Of a stretch of 55,825 nucleotides of DNA, positions 24,431 through 32,929 are shown one piece after another. Position 1 is the first letter of the stretch. The number at the start of each line of letters is the position of its first letter. The translations under genes were made by a program, and so were the position numbers. Below the pieces are notes generated by a model that saw nothing but the letters and a program-made list of their open reading frames with translations, made no database searches and was not told where the DNA came from. The stretch is from Flavobacteriales bacterium (GTDB lineage: Bacteria > Bacteroidota > Bacteroidia > Flavobacteriales_D > UBA2798), in NCBI GenBank assembly GCA_019694795.1, contig JAIBBF010000018.1, positions 1 through 55,825 on the forward strand, in the 5' to 3' direction.

Positions 24431-26623
24431 ATGAAAAAAACAACGCAAATCTTATTGCTCTTTTTTGCACTGCAGCTGGGACTTCAAGCACAGAATATTA
24501 ACCATTGGGAAAGTGCCGTAACCGAAACTTCTGCCTGCAAGTACATCGTTCCAAATTCAGGCACTTCCGCAAGCTGGATTCAAAACGGATTTAACGATTC
24601 CGGTTGGCAAAACGGAGTAAATGGATTAGGTTATGGCGATGGCGATGATAACACAGTGTTACCCAATGGAACGGTGAGCGTGTATAGTCGATTTTCCTTC
24701 AGTATTACAGATACTTCTCAATTGGAATACGCCGTGCTGCATGTCGATTATGACGATGGATTTGTAGCCTATTTAAACGGAACAGAAATCGCACGATCGA
24801 ATATAGGAACGTCAGGAGTTCAACCCGCTTATTCCGATCTGGCTCCCGCAATTACAGAAGCGGTGTTGTATCAGGGACAAGTACCACAGGCGGTTTATCT
24901 CGACAAATTGCAATTGTCGACCCTTCTTCAGAATGGAACAAATGTACTGGCCATTGAAGTCCACAACCAAAGTGCAGGTTCATCCGATTTATCATCCATA
25001 GCGGTGTTAAGTTTTGGAATTAATACACCTTCAAATTTATTTTCTCCCACTCCCACCTGGTTTGTTGCGCCATTTGTTTTTTCATCCAGCAACTTGCCAA
25101 TTATGGTGATTAATACCAATGGACAAACCATTCCTGATTCTCCGAAAATCACATGTGATATGGGGATTATTTACAATGGGGTTGGACAACGCAATCACCT
25201 GAGTGATCCTTTTAATGATTATAACGGACAAATCGGAATTGAGATAAGAGGATCTTCTTCGCAGATGTTTCCTAAAAAAGGATACGGATTTGAAACGCGC
25301 GATGCTATGGGTGCAAATTTGAATGTTTCACTCTTGGGATTGCCGGTAGAAAATGATTGGGTGTTGTATGCACCGTATACGGATAAAACATTAATGCGCA
25401 ATTTTCTGACCTATCGTTTCGGAAGAGATTGCGAACGATATGCGCCCCGAACCGTTTTTATTGAGTTGGTGATTAATGGTGAGTACATGGGTGTATATAT
25501 TCTCACCGAAAAAATTAAAGTTGATCAATATCGGGTAGATATTGCCAATTTATTACCGGGAGATATTGCCGGTGATGAATTAACAGGAGGATATATTTTA
25601 AAAATTGACAAGTTTACGGGAGGCGGACAAGCTTTTCAATCGGCATATGCCCCTTATGTTGGATCAACTCAACAAGTGAATATTTTATATCATGATCCGG
25701 ACGACACCGATTTAATGCCGGAGCAAATGACCTATATTCAAAATTATGTTCATGCCTTTGAAGATGCGTTAGCGGGACCAGATTTTATGGATCCGCTTAT
25801 TGGGGTAAGAGCCTATGCTGATTTAGGTTCTTTTATTGATTTTTTTATTGCAAATGAATTAACCCGAAATGTTGATGGTTATCGTTTGAGTTCATTCTTC
25901 TACAAGGATAAAAACAGTAATGATTCGCTTATTCATATGGGGCCGTTATGGGATTTTAATCTTGCTTTCGGAAATGCAGATTACTGCGATGGTGGATTAA
26001 CTACAGGATGGGCGTATCAATTTTATCAGGTTTGCAGCTGGGACGGATTTCAGGCACCATTCTGGTGGGAGCGTTTAATGCAGGATTCCACCTTTACGCA
26101 CGATTTAAAATGCCGTTATCTTGAATTGAGAAATACGGTAATGAGTGATATGTATTTATTTGAATTGATTGATTCCAACAGAGTGTATCTGGATGAATCG
26201 CAAAGCCGGAATTTTCAGAAGTGGCCCATATTGGGAACCTATGTTTGGCCCAATAATTATATCGGAGCAAGTTATCAGGATGAAATTGATTATTTAAAAA
26301 CATGGATTCATGATCGTCTCGCCTGGTTGGACAATAACATGCCGGGAGATTGTTATGATTTAACCACTGCTGATTTGAATGTAGAGGAAATTCAAATTTA
26401 TCCGAATCCCGGAAACGATGTGATTCATATTAATTCCGGTTCGTTCAATATGATTCAATTGGAATTAATGGATATCAACGGAAGAATTGTAAAATCGATT
26501 CCGCTTCAGCATGTCAACTTGTATCATTTGCAATTGGCTGAATTCAGTAGCGGAATTTATTTTGTAAAAGTTCATCTGGAAAATGAAATCGAATTCACAC
26601 GAAAATTGGTGGTGTCGCGATAA
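24431..26623 (+). CDS. CotH-family protein with T9SS sorting domain
   Basis: The 730-residue secreted protein has a signal peptide (residues 1-20). An N-terminal beta-sandwich follows (WESAV, WIQNGFNDSGWQNGVNGLGY, VDYDDGFVAYLNGTEIARSN), resembling galactose-binding or PA14-like modules. Next is a CotH domain (GIEIRGSSSQMFPKKGYGFE, LYAPYTDKTLMRNFLTYRFG, GEYMGVYILTEKIKVD, GPLWDFNLAFGNADYC). It ends in a type A T9SS sorting domain (IQIYPNPGNDVIHINSGS, then SGIYFVKVHLENE). CotH of Bacillus is an atypical protein kinase of spore coat proteins; here a surface or extracellular kinase-like protein is inferred. A strong terminator follows. Confidence 0.92.
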   Translation: MKKTTQILLLFFALQLGLQAQNINHWESAVTETSACKYIVPNSGTSASWIQNGFNDSGWQNGVNGLGYGDGDDNTVLPNGTVSVYSRFSFSITDTSQLEYAVLHVDYDDGFVAYLNGTEIARSNIGTSGVQPAYSDLAPAITEAVLYQGQVPQAVYLDKLQLSTLLQNGTNVLAIEVHNQSAGSSDLSSIAVLSFGINTPSNLFSPTPTWFVAPFVFSSSNLPIMVINTNGQTIPDSPKITCDMGIIYNGVGQRNHLSDPFNDYNGQIGIEIRGSSSQMFPKKGYGFETRDAMGANLNVSLLGLPVENDWVLYAPYTDKTLMRNFLTYRFGRDCERYAPRTVFIELVINGEYMGVYILTEKIKVDQYRVDIANLLPGDIAGDELTGGYILKIDKFTGGGQAFQSAYAPYVGSTQQVNILYHDPDDTDLMPEQMTYIQNYVHAFEDALAGPDFMDPLIGVRAYADLGSFIDFFIANELTRNVDGYRLSSFFYKDKNSNDSLIHMGPLWDFNLAFGNADYCDGGLTTGWAYQFYQVCSWDGFQAPFWWERLMQDSTFTHDLKCRYLELRNTVMSDMYLFELIDSNRVYLDESQSRNFQKWPILGTYVWPNNYIGASYQDEIDYLKTWIHDRLAWLDNNMPGDCYDLTTADLNVEEIQIYPNPGNDVIHINSGSFNMIQLELMDINGRIVKSIPLQHVNLYHLQLAEFSSGIYFVKVHLENEIEFTRKLVVSR

Positions 26624-26640
26624 ATGATTTTCAGGAAATA

Positions 26641-26671
26641 AAAAAAGCGGGGAAATCTCCCCGCTTTTTTT
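26641..26671. terminator. Bidirectional intrinsic terminator
   Basis: AAAAAAGCGGGGA, loop AATC and TCCCCGCTTTTTTT form a 13-bp stem, GC-rich in its core, between the convergent CotH and M2 peptidase genes. Confidence 0.92.
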
Positions 26672-26686
26672 ATTTGAATGAATGCA

Positions 26687-28522
26687 TTAGATTTTTTCAG
26701 GCAAGGTGTATTTGCGGCCTTCGTTTTCTTTTTTGAGGTAATCCATCAGTGGTGAGAAATAATTCACCATGGCACGGGCACTCATATCTTCTCCCACATT
26801 TTTTTTGAGATGTTCTCTCCAGTCCACCGAAGCTCCCGGATGCATGAGTTCCTTCAGGAATTTTCCAACTTCTTTATTCCCCCAATAGTTGGTGTTGTGC
26901 GGATCTTGTTTTAAAATTTTATTGGCAATATGTTCATGAAACTGGAACAATAAAATATTACTCATGGCATAATCATAATATTGAGCAGCATCGTCATTGA
27001 TATGTGTTTTGGTAGCCGCATCGCAATATTCTTCTCCGCGTTCTGTAGGTGGAACAATTCCCTGATATTTTGCTACCAATTCCCACCATTTTTTGTTGTA
27101 TTGATCCGCAGGTAATTTATTAGCGTATAATTCATATTCGAATTCCGTCATTACTCCTGCTGCCCATGGAATAACAACCACATAACTGAGTGCTTCTTTC
27201 AAGAGGACTTTTACCGAATCGGCATTCGCATTTTGGTCAATTAATCCACGTCCCTGTAAAAATGATTTTTGCATGGATGCAAGTCCAATCATCGTGCCGA
27301 AAGCTTCATGATAAGCACGATTTGCTCCATTGCGAAGGATAATCGGAACTTCCGGATTGGAGTATTCAAGGAAGTAATAAATATGTCCCAATTCATGCAA
27401 TACCGTCTCCCACCATTCGCTATTGGCCTCTACACTCATGAGTGAGCGAACATCCTGATCGTTGTTCATGTGCCATGCCGATGCGTGGTTGTTTTTGCTA
27501 TAGGTTGCATCTTTTGGAAGTGGATACAAACTCGATTTTTCATGAAAGCTTTTTGGTAATGCAGGGAATCCCAATGAAACATAAAAGGCTTCTCCTTCAC
27601 TCATAATCCATTCCGGTGTTTTTTTATTGAGCGCACCTTCAACATCAAATCCTTCCACATCAATCATTGCTGTCCAGTCTTGTCCCCATCTGTTCGGTAA
27701 CCAGTGTGCAGGTAACATATCGGGAACCGGTTGATTGTATTTTTTTGCCAGCTCATAACGTGCCCAGGTGTGGAGTTCGCGGTAAATCGGCCATAGGTCA
27801 TTAATCATATCGTGACAAACCTTTCTTAATTCTTCGGTGCTCATTCCGTATTCAGAAACCTGATAAGCGAAAAAGTCATGATAGCCCAATGCTTCCACCG
27901 AACGATTGCGAAGGTCCTGCAGTTTTACGAGTCCTTCTTTTAATCCCTTACCAACTTCTTTACTGGCCGACCAAGCCTCGAGGCGTTTGCTGATATTTTT
28001 CTCCGATTTCAGAATACCTTCAATGTCGTTGGTGCTCACTTTTTTTCCGTCAATGGTATAATTGAATGAATAGAGTTTTTCGGTCTGTTCATTTTGTGCT
28101 TTAATCCGTTCTTTCACTACTTCACCGGCAGCTTCCGGTGATGATCCCGCCATGAATAAAATGTATTCTAATTGTCGGCGTTGAATATCGCTCAACTCTC
28201 CTTTTTTCTCGAGGTATTTTTTCGCTTTATCCGAATTCTCTTTTGAACCGACATATTTGCTCATGGCTTCATCGGCCTGACCCGCATTATAAGAGGCGGT
28301 GGTGTCTCCCGGAATAATTTTGGTTTGCATGGCCCACTGCGCTTCATTTTGTGCAGCCAGCAATTCCTGGAATTTTGCGTTGTATTCGTCCAGATATCCT
28401 TGAACTTCTTTTTGAAGTTCCGACGAACTTCCATTTTCTTGTTTTGGTTTTTCTTCTGAAGAAGAAGAGCAGGCAGAAAATAATACGATGGCTAATCCAG
28501 CCACGATCCATTGTTTTTTCAT
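26687..28522 (-). CDS. M2-family peptidyl-dipeptidase (ACE-like) lipoprotein
   Basis: The 611-residue protein has a lipoprotein signal ending in LFSAC (Cys18) and then a single M2 metallopeptidase domain. The zinc site is His376-Glu377-x-x-His380 (TVLHELGHIYYFLEYS) with third ligand Glu406 (NRAYHEAFGTMIGLA). These are the angiotensin-converting-enzyme motifs. It should remove C-terminal dipeptides from peptides in the periplasm or at the cell surface. The length equals one ACE domain. It is monocistronic, between a terminator and the menaquinone genes. Confidence 0.93.
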   Translation of the reverse strand: MKKQWIVAGLAIVLFSACSSSSEEKPKQENGSSSELQKEVQGYLDEYNAKFQELLAAQNEAQWAMQTKIIPGDTTASYNAGQADEAMSKYVGSKENSDKAKKYLEKKGELSDIQRRQLEYILFMAGSSPEAAGEVVKERIKAQNEQTEKLYSFNYTIDGKKVSTNDIEGILKSEKNISKRLEAWSASKEVGKGLKEGLVKLQDLRNRSVEALGYHDFFAYQVSEYGMSTEELRKVCHDMINDLWPIYRELHTWARYELAKKYNQPVPDMLPAHWLPNRWGQDWTAMIDVEGFDVEGALNKKTPEWIMSEGEAFYVSLGFPALPKSFHEKSSLYPLPKDATYSKNNHASAWHMNNDQDVRSLMSVEANSEWWETVLHELGHIYYFLEYSNPEVPIILRNGANRAYHEAFGTMIGLASMQKSFLQGRGLIDQNANADSVKVLLKEALSYVVVIPWAAGVMTEFEYELYANKLPADQYNKKWWELVAKYQGIVPPTERGEEYCDAATKTHINDDAAQYYDYAMSNILLFQFHEHIANKILKQDPHNTNYWGNKEVGKFLKELMHPGASVDWREHLKKNVGEDMSARAMVNYFSPLMDYLKKENEGRKYTLPEKI

Positions 28523-28577
28523 GGGCTTATAATTTGATGCTTAAAAATAGAATAAAGCAGACAGTAAGCACTGCCGT

Positions 28578-29636
28578 TCATGTATTTTTTTCAGGTAAAA
28601 TACGTTTGATTTTTCCGGTTTCGGTCAACATGAAACTGTTTAACGATCTGATTTCCCGCGGAGCATTGTTTTTGCCCATGCTTTCACGAAGGTGATTGAG
28701 CAGGAGTGAGGTGGTGGTTGAGTCTGGTTGGGGACCTTCAACTACAAGGATAAGTTTTTGTCCCAGTTCAACATCCGCTGCTCCACACAGATAAAATCTG
28801 CGATCGTTTAGTAAGGGTGCGATTTGTTTTTCCAGTTCTTCAGGAACAAGTTTAATTCCTCCCGAATTAATGATGTTATCGTATCTGCCCAGCCATTTGA
28901 ATTTTTTGAAGTCGACAAATTCAACTAAATCATTTGTCACAATTTTTTCATCACTAAGGTGAGCTGCTTCAATTACAAGACAATTTCTTTCGTCGGTGTA
29001 GGCGTTTACTCCTTTCATTAAGGAAAAGACTTCACTTTTGTCTTCTCCATTTAATTTTTGAATCGCCACATGCGTGATGGTCTCTGTCATACCATAAGTG
29101 GAATAACATTTTGTTTTTACCGGCTGAATTTGACGTATCAATTCAGCACTTGTTTCTCCACCTCCGATAATGAGTTGATCAATATTTTCGAGTTTGATTT
29201 TACTTGCGGGATCTGAGAGAATTCGGCTCACTTGCATGGGCGTCATGGCGCAAAAACCGAAGTGTTCGCTTTCATTTATTTTTTCGAGCGGATTCGAACT
29301 TGGTTCTACACTAATCAAATCCCATTCTCCAAGCATGGCACGGACCAACATTAATTTTCCGGCGATGTATTGGGTGGGTAAACATAACAGTGCACGCGTG
29401 TTTTTTTTGAGATTAAAATAAGAAATCGTCATTGCCGCACTGGCGAGCATTTTTTTCTTTTCGAGTAGGATCGTTTTTGGTGTTCCCGTACTGCCGGAAG
29501 TTTTTACTTCAACAACCAATTCATCATTCCACCATTGTTCAAGAAACATTCGTATCTGATCATCCTGAACAAGATTTAAATGTTGAGCATCAATCTTAAT
29601 TCCGTTCAACAATAAATATGTGGTTGTATTATTCAA
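28578..29636 (-). CDS. menE: o-Succinylbenzoate-CoA ligase (AMP-forming)
   Basis: MenE activates o-succinylbenzoate to its CoA ester in menaquinone synthesis. The 352-residue protein is a compact member of the ANL superfamily. It carries the phosphate loop TSGSTGTPKTILLEKKK, the ATP motif CYSTYGMTETITHVA, the hinge LGRYDNIINSGGIKLVPEEL and the C-terminal catalytic lysine region ETGKIKR. It overlaps menC by 8 bases, consistent with coupled translation. The short N-terminal domain is common in Bacteroidota MenE. Other menaquinone genes are not in the window. Confidence 0.92.
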   Translation of the reverse strand: MNNTTTYLLLNGIKIDAQHLNLVQDDQIRMFLEQWWNDELVVEVKTSGSTGTPKTILLEKKKMLASAAMTISYFNLKKNTRALLCLPTQYIAGKLMLVRAMLGEWDLISVEPSSNPLEKINESEHFGFCAMTPMQVSRILSDPASKIKLENIDQLIIGGGETSAELIRQIQPVKTKCYSTYGMTETITHVAIQKLNGEDKSEVFSLMKGVNAYTDERNCLVIEAAHLSDEKIVTNDLVEFVDFKKFKWLGRYDNIINSGGIKLVPEELEKQIAPLLNDRRFYLCGAADVELGQKLILVVEGPQPDSTTTSLLLNHLRESMGKNNAPREIRSLNSFMLTETGKIKRILPEKNT

Positions 29637-30675
29637 ATGGATATTCGCGTTTACGATCCGGATGAAAATGTAGTTGTCCGTTTTTTACCTCGAGGGAGGA
29701 TTCAAAATTATTGGTGTATAAAGCTCCGGTTCCGAGTCCTTGCGGTAAATTATTTTGTAGCGTGGCGGTCCATTGTGCTATTGCATTTAATCCAATATTC
29801 GATTCGAGTGCAGAGGTGATCCACCAGCCAATGTTTTTTTGTTCAGCAAGAGCAATCCATTCTTCCGATGAAATAAATCCCCCGGTTAATGAGGGTTTTA
29901 AAATAATGTATTGCGGTTGAATTTCATTCAGCAATTCTATTTTTTGAGGAAGCTGGGCTATTCCGATCAATTCCTCATCCAGTGCAATCGGCAGTGGTGT
30001 GTTTTTGCACAGTTCTGCCATGGATTTTAATTGTCCCTGCTTAATGGGCTGTTCAATCGAATGCAGTTCTAAACGCGCTAATTTTTCGAGTATTCCGGCG
30101 GCTTCATCCGGATGAAATGCGCCATTGGCATCGACACGGATTTCTATTTGTTCGGAGGTAAATTCAGATCGAATTTCTGAAAGTAGATGGTATTCATCTT
30201 CAAAATCCAGCGCTCCGATTTTTAGTTTAATGCAGCGAAAACCTTGTTCAATTTTTTCTTTCACCTGTGCCCGCATTTGCTCAATGGGTGCCATCCAAAC
30301 CAAACCGTTGATGTCAATCGCTTTTTCTCCACGGGTAAATGCAGATGGAAAAAGTATGCCCTTTTGGTTTTTGTCCAAATCCAGCAATGCCTGCTCCAGC
30401 GCAAATCGCACGGAAGGGAATTCCAGTAAATCGTGTTGCAACCATTGGGGATTGTCGGGGGAGTTGCATACATCGGCAAGGATGTCCTCGATGTCGGATT
30501 CTTTTTCGGGACTTAATCCCCTCAGCCAGCCCACCTCGCCAATTCCTCTGGCGTGATTCATTTGGGTGTCCTCTAAAACCAGAAACCAGGATTTTTTCTC
30601 AGTAAGAATTCCTCTGGATGTCCCCGAAGGTTTCCTGAATTTGAGCACATATGGGAAAAAAAAGCCGCGGATCAT
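29629..30675 (-). CDS. menC: o-Succinylbenzoate synthase
   Basis: MenC dehydrates SHCHC to o-succinylbenzoate in menaquinone synthesis. The 348-residue protein belongs to the enolase superfamily. The catalytic KxK is in CIKLKIGALDF, and metal ligands follow in IRVDANGAFHPDE, LHSIEQPI and PIALDEEL; a second catalytic Lys is in IILKPSLTGGF. I chose the ATG at 30675; a TTG three codons upstream overlaps the -7 promoter box TACATTTG (30689-30682). The box ends 6 bases before this ATG, so the mRNA may be leaderless. It leads a menC-menE operon. Confidence 0.9.
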   Translation of the reverse strand: MIRGFFFPYVLKFRKPSGTSRGILTEKKSWFLVLEDTQMNHARGIGEVGWLRGLSPEKESDIEDILADVCNSPDNPQWLQHDLLEFPSVRFALEQALLDLDKNQKGILFPSAFTRGEKAIDINGLVWMAPIEQMRAQVKEKIEQGFRCIKLKIGALDFEDEYHLLSEIRSEFTSEQIEIRVDANGAFHPDEAAGILEKLARLELHSIEQPIKQGQLKSMAELCKNTPLPIALDEELIGIAQLPQKIELLNEIQPQYIILKPSLTGGFISSEEWIALAEQKNIGWWITSALESNIGLNAIAQWTATLQNNLPQGLGTGALYTNNFESSLEVKNGQLHFHPDRKREYPFE

Positions 30676-30681
30676 GGGTGA

Positions 30682-30689
30682 CAAATGTA
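30682..30689 (-). promoter_or_regulatory. -7 promoter element of menC-menE
   Basis: The minus strand reads TACATTTG, a full match to TAnnTTTG, only 6 bases before the ATG. A possible TTG (30715-30713) lies 23 bases upstream, slightly far. Confidence 0.5.
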
Positions 30690-30756
30690 AGATCTCTTAG
30701 GGCATTTTGATGCAAGCCGATGCGAAAGATTCTTATTTCTTGGTTATTTTTATCCT

Positions 30757-31869
30757 ATGAAAGCTGTGTTATTTATCGATCGCGACGGCACCATTATCGT
30801 GGAGCCTCCTGTAACGTTTCAGATTGACGCTCTGGACAAACTTGAATTTGTTCCCGGGGTAATCGGTGCACTGGCCGATATTCGTAAGAATAGCGCTTAC
30901 GTGTTTGCCATGGTGAGTAATCAGGATGGATTGGGCACGGCGGCTTATCCAAAAGAAAATTTTGAAGTGGTGCAGCAAAAGATGTTGAAGACACTGGAAG
31001 GAGAGTCGGTCCGTTTCGATGCGATTCATATTGATGAACATTTTCCGGAGGACAATCACCCAAACCGCAAACCCGGAATTGGAATGTTATCGCAATATTT
31101 TTCCGGCGATTACGATTTAAAAAACAGTTTTGTAATTGGCGACCGCAATACCGATATTCTTTTAGCAAAAAACCTGGGTTGTAAAGCCATTTTCATTCGT
31201 AATTACGATCAGGTGGATCCTTCACTTCGTGAATATGTTGCATTGGAGACTTCCGATTGGAATGAAGTTCGCAGGTTTTTATGCCAACCATCCAGAAGCA
31301 TCCACCATCAGCGCAAAACGAAAGAAACGGACATTCACATTAACTTAAATCTCGATGGCACGGGTGAAGTGGAAATTTCTACCGGACTCGGTTTTTTTGA
31401 TCACATGTTGGAACAAATTGCCCGTCACGGATTACTTGATTTAAAATTAAAAGCAAAAGGTGATTTACACATTGATGAACATCACACCATAGAAGATGTT
31501 GGTATTGCCCTGGGAGAAGCCTTTTATCTCGCACTGGGTGATAAACGCGGAATTGAACGTTATGGTTTTTGTTTGCCGATGGATGATTGTTTAGCACAGG
31601 TTGCACTGGATTTTGGAGGACGAGCCTGGATAGAATGGAAAGCCGATTTTAAGCGCGAAAAAGTGGGAGACATGCCAACGGAAATGTTTTTCCATTTTTT
31701 TAAATCCTTTAGCGATGCGGCAAAATGTAATTTGAACATTCAGGCAGAAGGCGTAAATGAACATCATAAAATTGAAGCCATCTTTAAAGCATTTGCTAAA
31801 GCCATAAAAATGGCCGTGAAAAAAGATCAGAATAAATTAGTTCTGCCCAGTACCAAAGGGATATTGTAA
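30757..31869 (+). CDS. hisB: Bifunctional histidinol-phosphatase / imidazoleglycerol-phosphate dehydratase
   Basis: This enzyme performs the sixth and eighth steps of histidine synthesis. Residues 1 to about 165 are a HAD phosphatase ([33 protein letters not shown]). Residues about 180-370 are the dehydratase with its metal-binding histidines ([63 protein letters not shown]). The zinc loop of E. coli HisB, built on Cys-His-Cys-Cys, reads [17 protein letters not shown] here, without cysteines. No other histidine genes are adjacent. Confidence 0.95.
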   Translation: MKAVLFIDRDGTIIVEPPVTFQIDALDKLEFVPGVIGALADIRKNSAYVFAMVSNQDGLGTAAYPKENFEVVQQKMLKTLEGESVRFDAIHIDEHFPEDNHPNRKPGIGMLSQYFSGDYDLKNSFVIGDRNTDILLAKNLGCKAIFIRNYDQVDPSLREYVALETSDWNEVRRFLCQPSRSIHHQRKTKETDIHINLNLDGTGEVEISTGLGFFDHMLEQIARHGLLDLKLKAKGDLHIDEHHTIEDVGIALGEAFYLALGDKRGIERYGFCLPMDDCLAQVALDFGGRAWIEWKADFKREKVGDMPTEMFFHFFKSFSDAAKCNLNIQAEGVNEHHKIEAIFKAFAKAIKMAVKKDQNKLVLPSTKGIL

Positions 31870-31882
31870 TTAAGAAGAAATA

Positions 31883-32929
31883 CTATTTTGATTTGGAGCG
31901 ATGTCCCAATTTCATAAAGTATTTTTCAAAATAGTGATACACGAAATAACTCATCACCAGTGAAACGGGAATTGCAATCAGCCAATTGAAACGGATTAAA
32001 TCCGGCATGCCTAATTTGCAGAGAATCATTTTTAACGCAATACCTGATAAACTAAATACGATAGGGTGTAAGAGATAAACAGAATAACTGGCTTCTCCCA
32101 ACCAGCTGAGCGGAGTATGAAGATTTTTTGGGAGCTGACCTTTTACTTTATAAATACCCAGCACCATCATAAAACAGCTTAAGGTAAAAATCAGCCGATT
32201 GTAACCGGTAACCAGATAAATGTTATCGCCATACGAAGGATATGCAGTAAACAATGCTAAACCTCCAATCATGAATAACCAGCTGTATTCATTTCGAATT
32301 TCTTTTTTCTCGCTGAGAAAACCAATCAGATAACCACCTAAAAACAGAAATACCTGGTTCAAGGGATTTACATAGTTGCGCCATTGTTCGGTGATGGTTT
32401 TTTCGGGACTCAGAATTGAAAACGCAAACTGGAGATAGATCAGAAAAATGAGTGCGCTGATCAGATAAAAAACGGATTTGTTGTTTTTGCTGAAATAAAT
32501 GAAAAAAGGGAAAAACACATAGAAGACCAGTTCATTTCCGATGGACCACACTCCGGTGGAGAAGTAGGTGTCCCATTTTACAAATCCAAATAATCCGCTC
32601 AGATTTAAAAACAAATTTTCCCAATTGGGTATTTCTCGTTTTAATAAAACGCTTGCAATGGTAGCCAACCATAGCAAAGGGAAAATCCGGAAGAATCGTT
32701 TTTTAGCAAACTGAAAAAGATCTTCCCGGTTAGGAACCATGCGTTGGATGTACACATGATAAAGTGTTAAACCGCTAAGCACATAAAAAATGGAAACACC
32801 GTAAACACCCACACGACCCATAAACGATTTCGATTCGAAATTTCCGTAGGTCCACGACAAATAATGGTACAGCATTATTCCAAATGCTGCAATGCCTCTG
32901 AGGTAATCGAGATTGTGTAAACGGTTCAT
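31883..32929 (-). CDS. Acyltransferase 3 (OafA/YrhL-like) membrane protein
   Basis: The 348-residue protein has ten or so membrane helices. It opens with MNRLHNLDYLRGIAAFGIMLYH, the standard acyltransferase-3 N-terminus with the catalytic-type His. Later segments include the conserved GVYGVSIFYVLSGLTLYHVY, RFFRIFPLLWLATI, TGVWSIGNELVFYVFFPFF and EASYSVYLLHPIVF. Family members move acetyl or other acyl groups onto sugars of O-antigen, capsule or peptidoglycan; the acceptor here is unknown. Its start overlaps the stop of the upstream M1 peptidase gene by one base, so the two are co-transcribed. Confidence 0.9.
   Translation of the reverse strand: MNRLHNLDYLRGIAAFGIMLYHYLSWTYGNFESKSFMGRVGVYGVSIFYVLSGLTLYHVYIQRMVPNREDLFQFAKKRFFRIFPLLWLATIASVLLKREIPNWENLFLNLSGLFGFVKWDTYFSTGVWSIGNELVFYVFFPFFIYFSKNNKSVFYLISALIFLIYLQFAFSILSPEKTITEQWRNYVNPLNQVFLFLGGYLIGFLSEKKEIRNEYSWLFMIGGLALFTAYPSYGDNIYLVTGYNRLIFTLSCFMMVLGIYKVKGQLPKNLHTPLSWLGEASYSVYLLHPIVFSLSGIALKMILCKLGMPDLIRFNWLIAIPVSLVMSYFVYHYFEKYFMKLGHRSKSK

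Noticed and set aside
24314-24448. A 45-residue N-terminal extension of the N-acetylglucosamine-kinase-like protein
   Set aside because: It precedes the phosphate-binding motif that normally starts the family and runs into the divergent CotH gene region.
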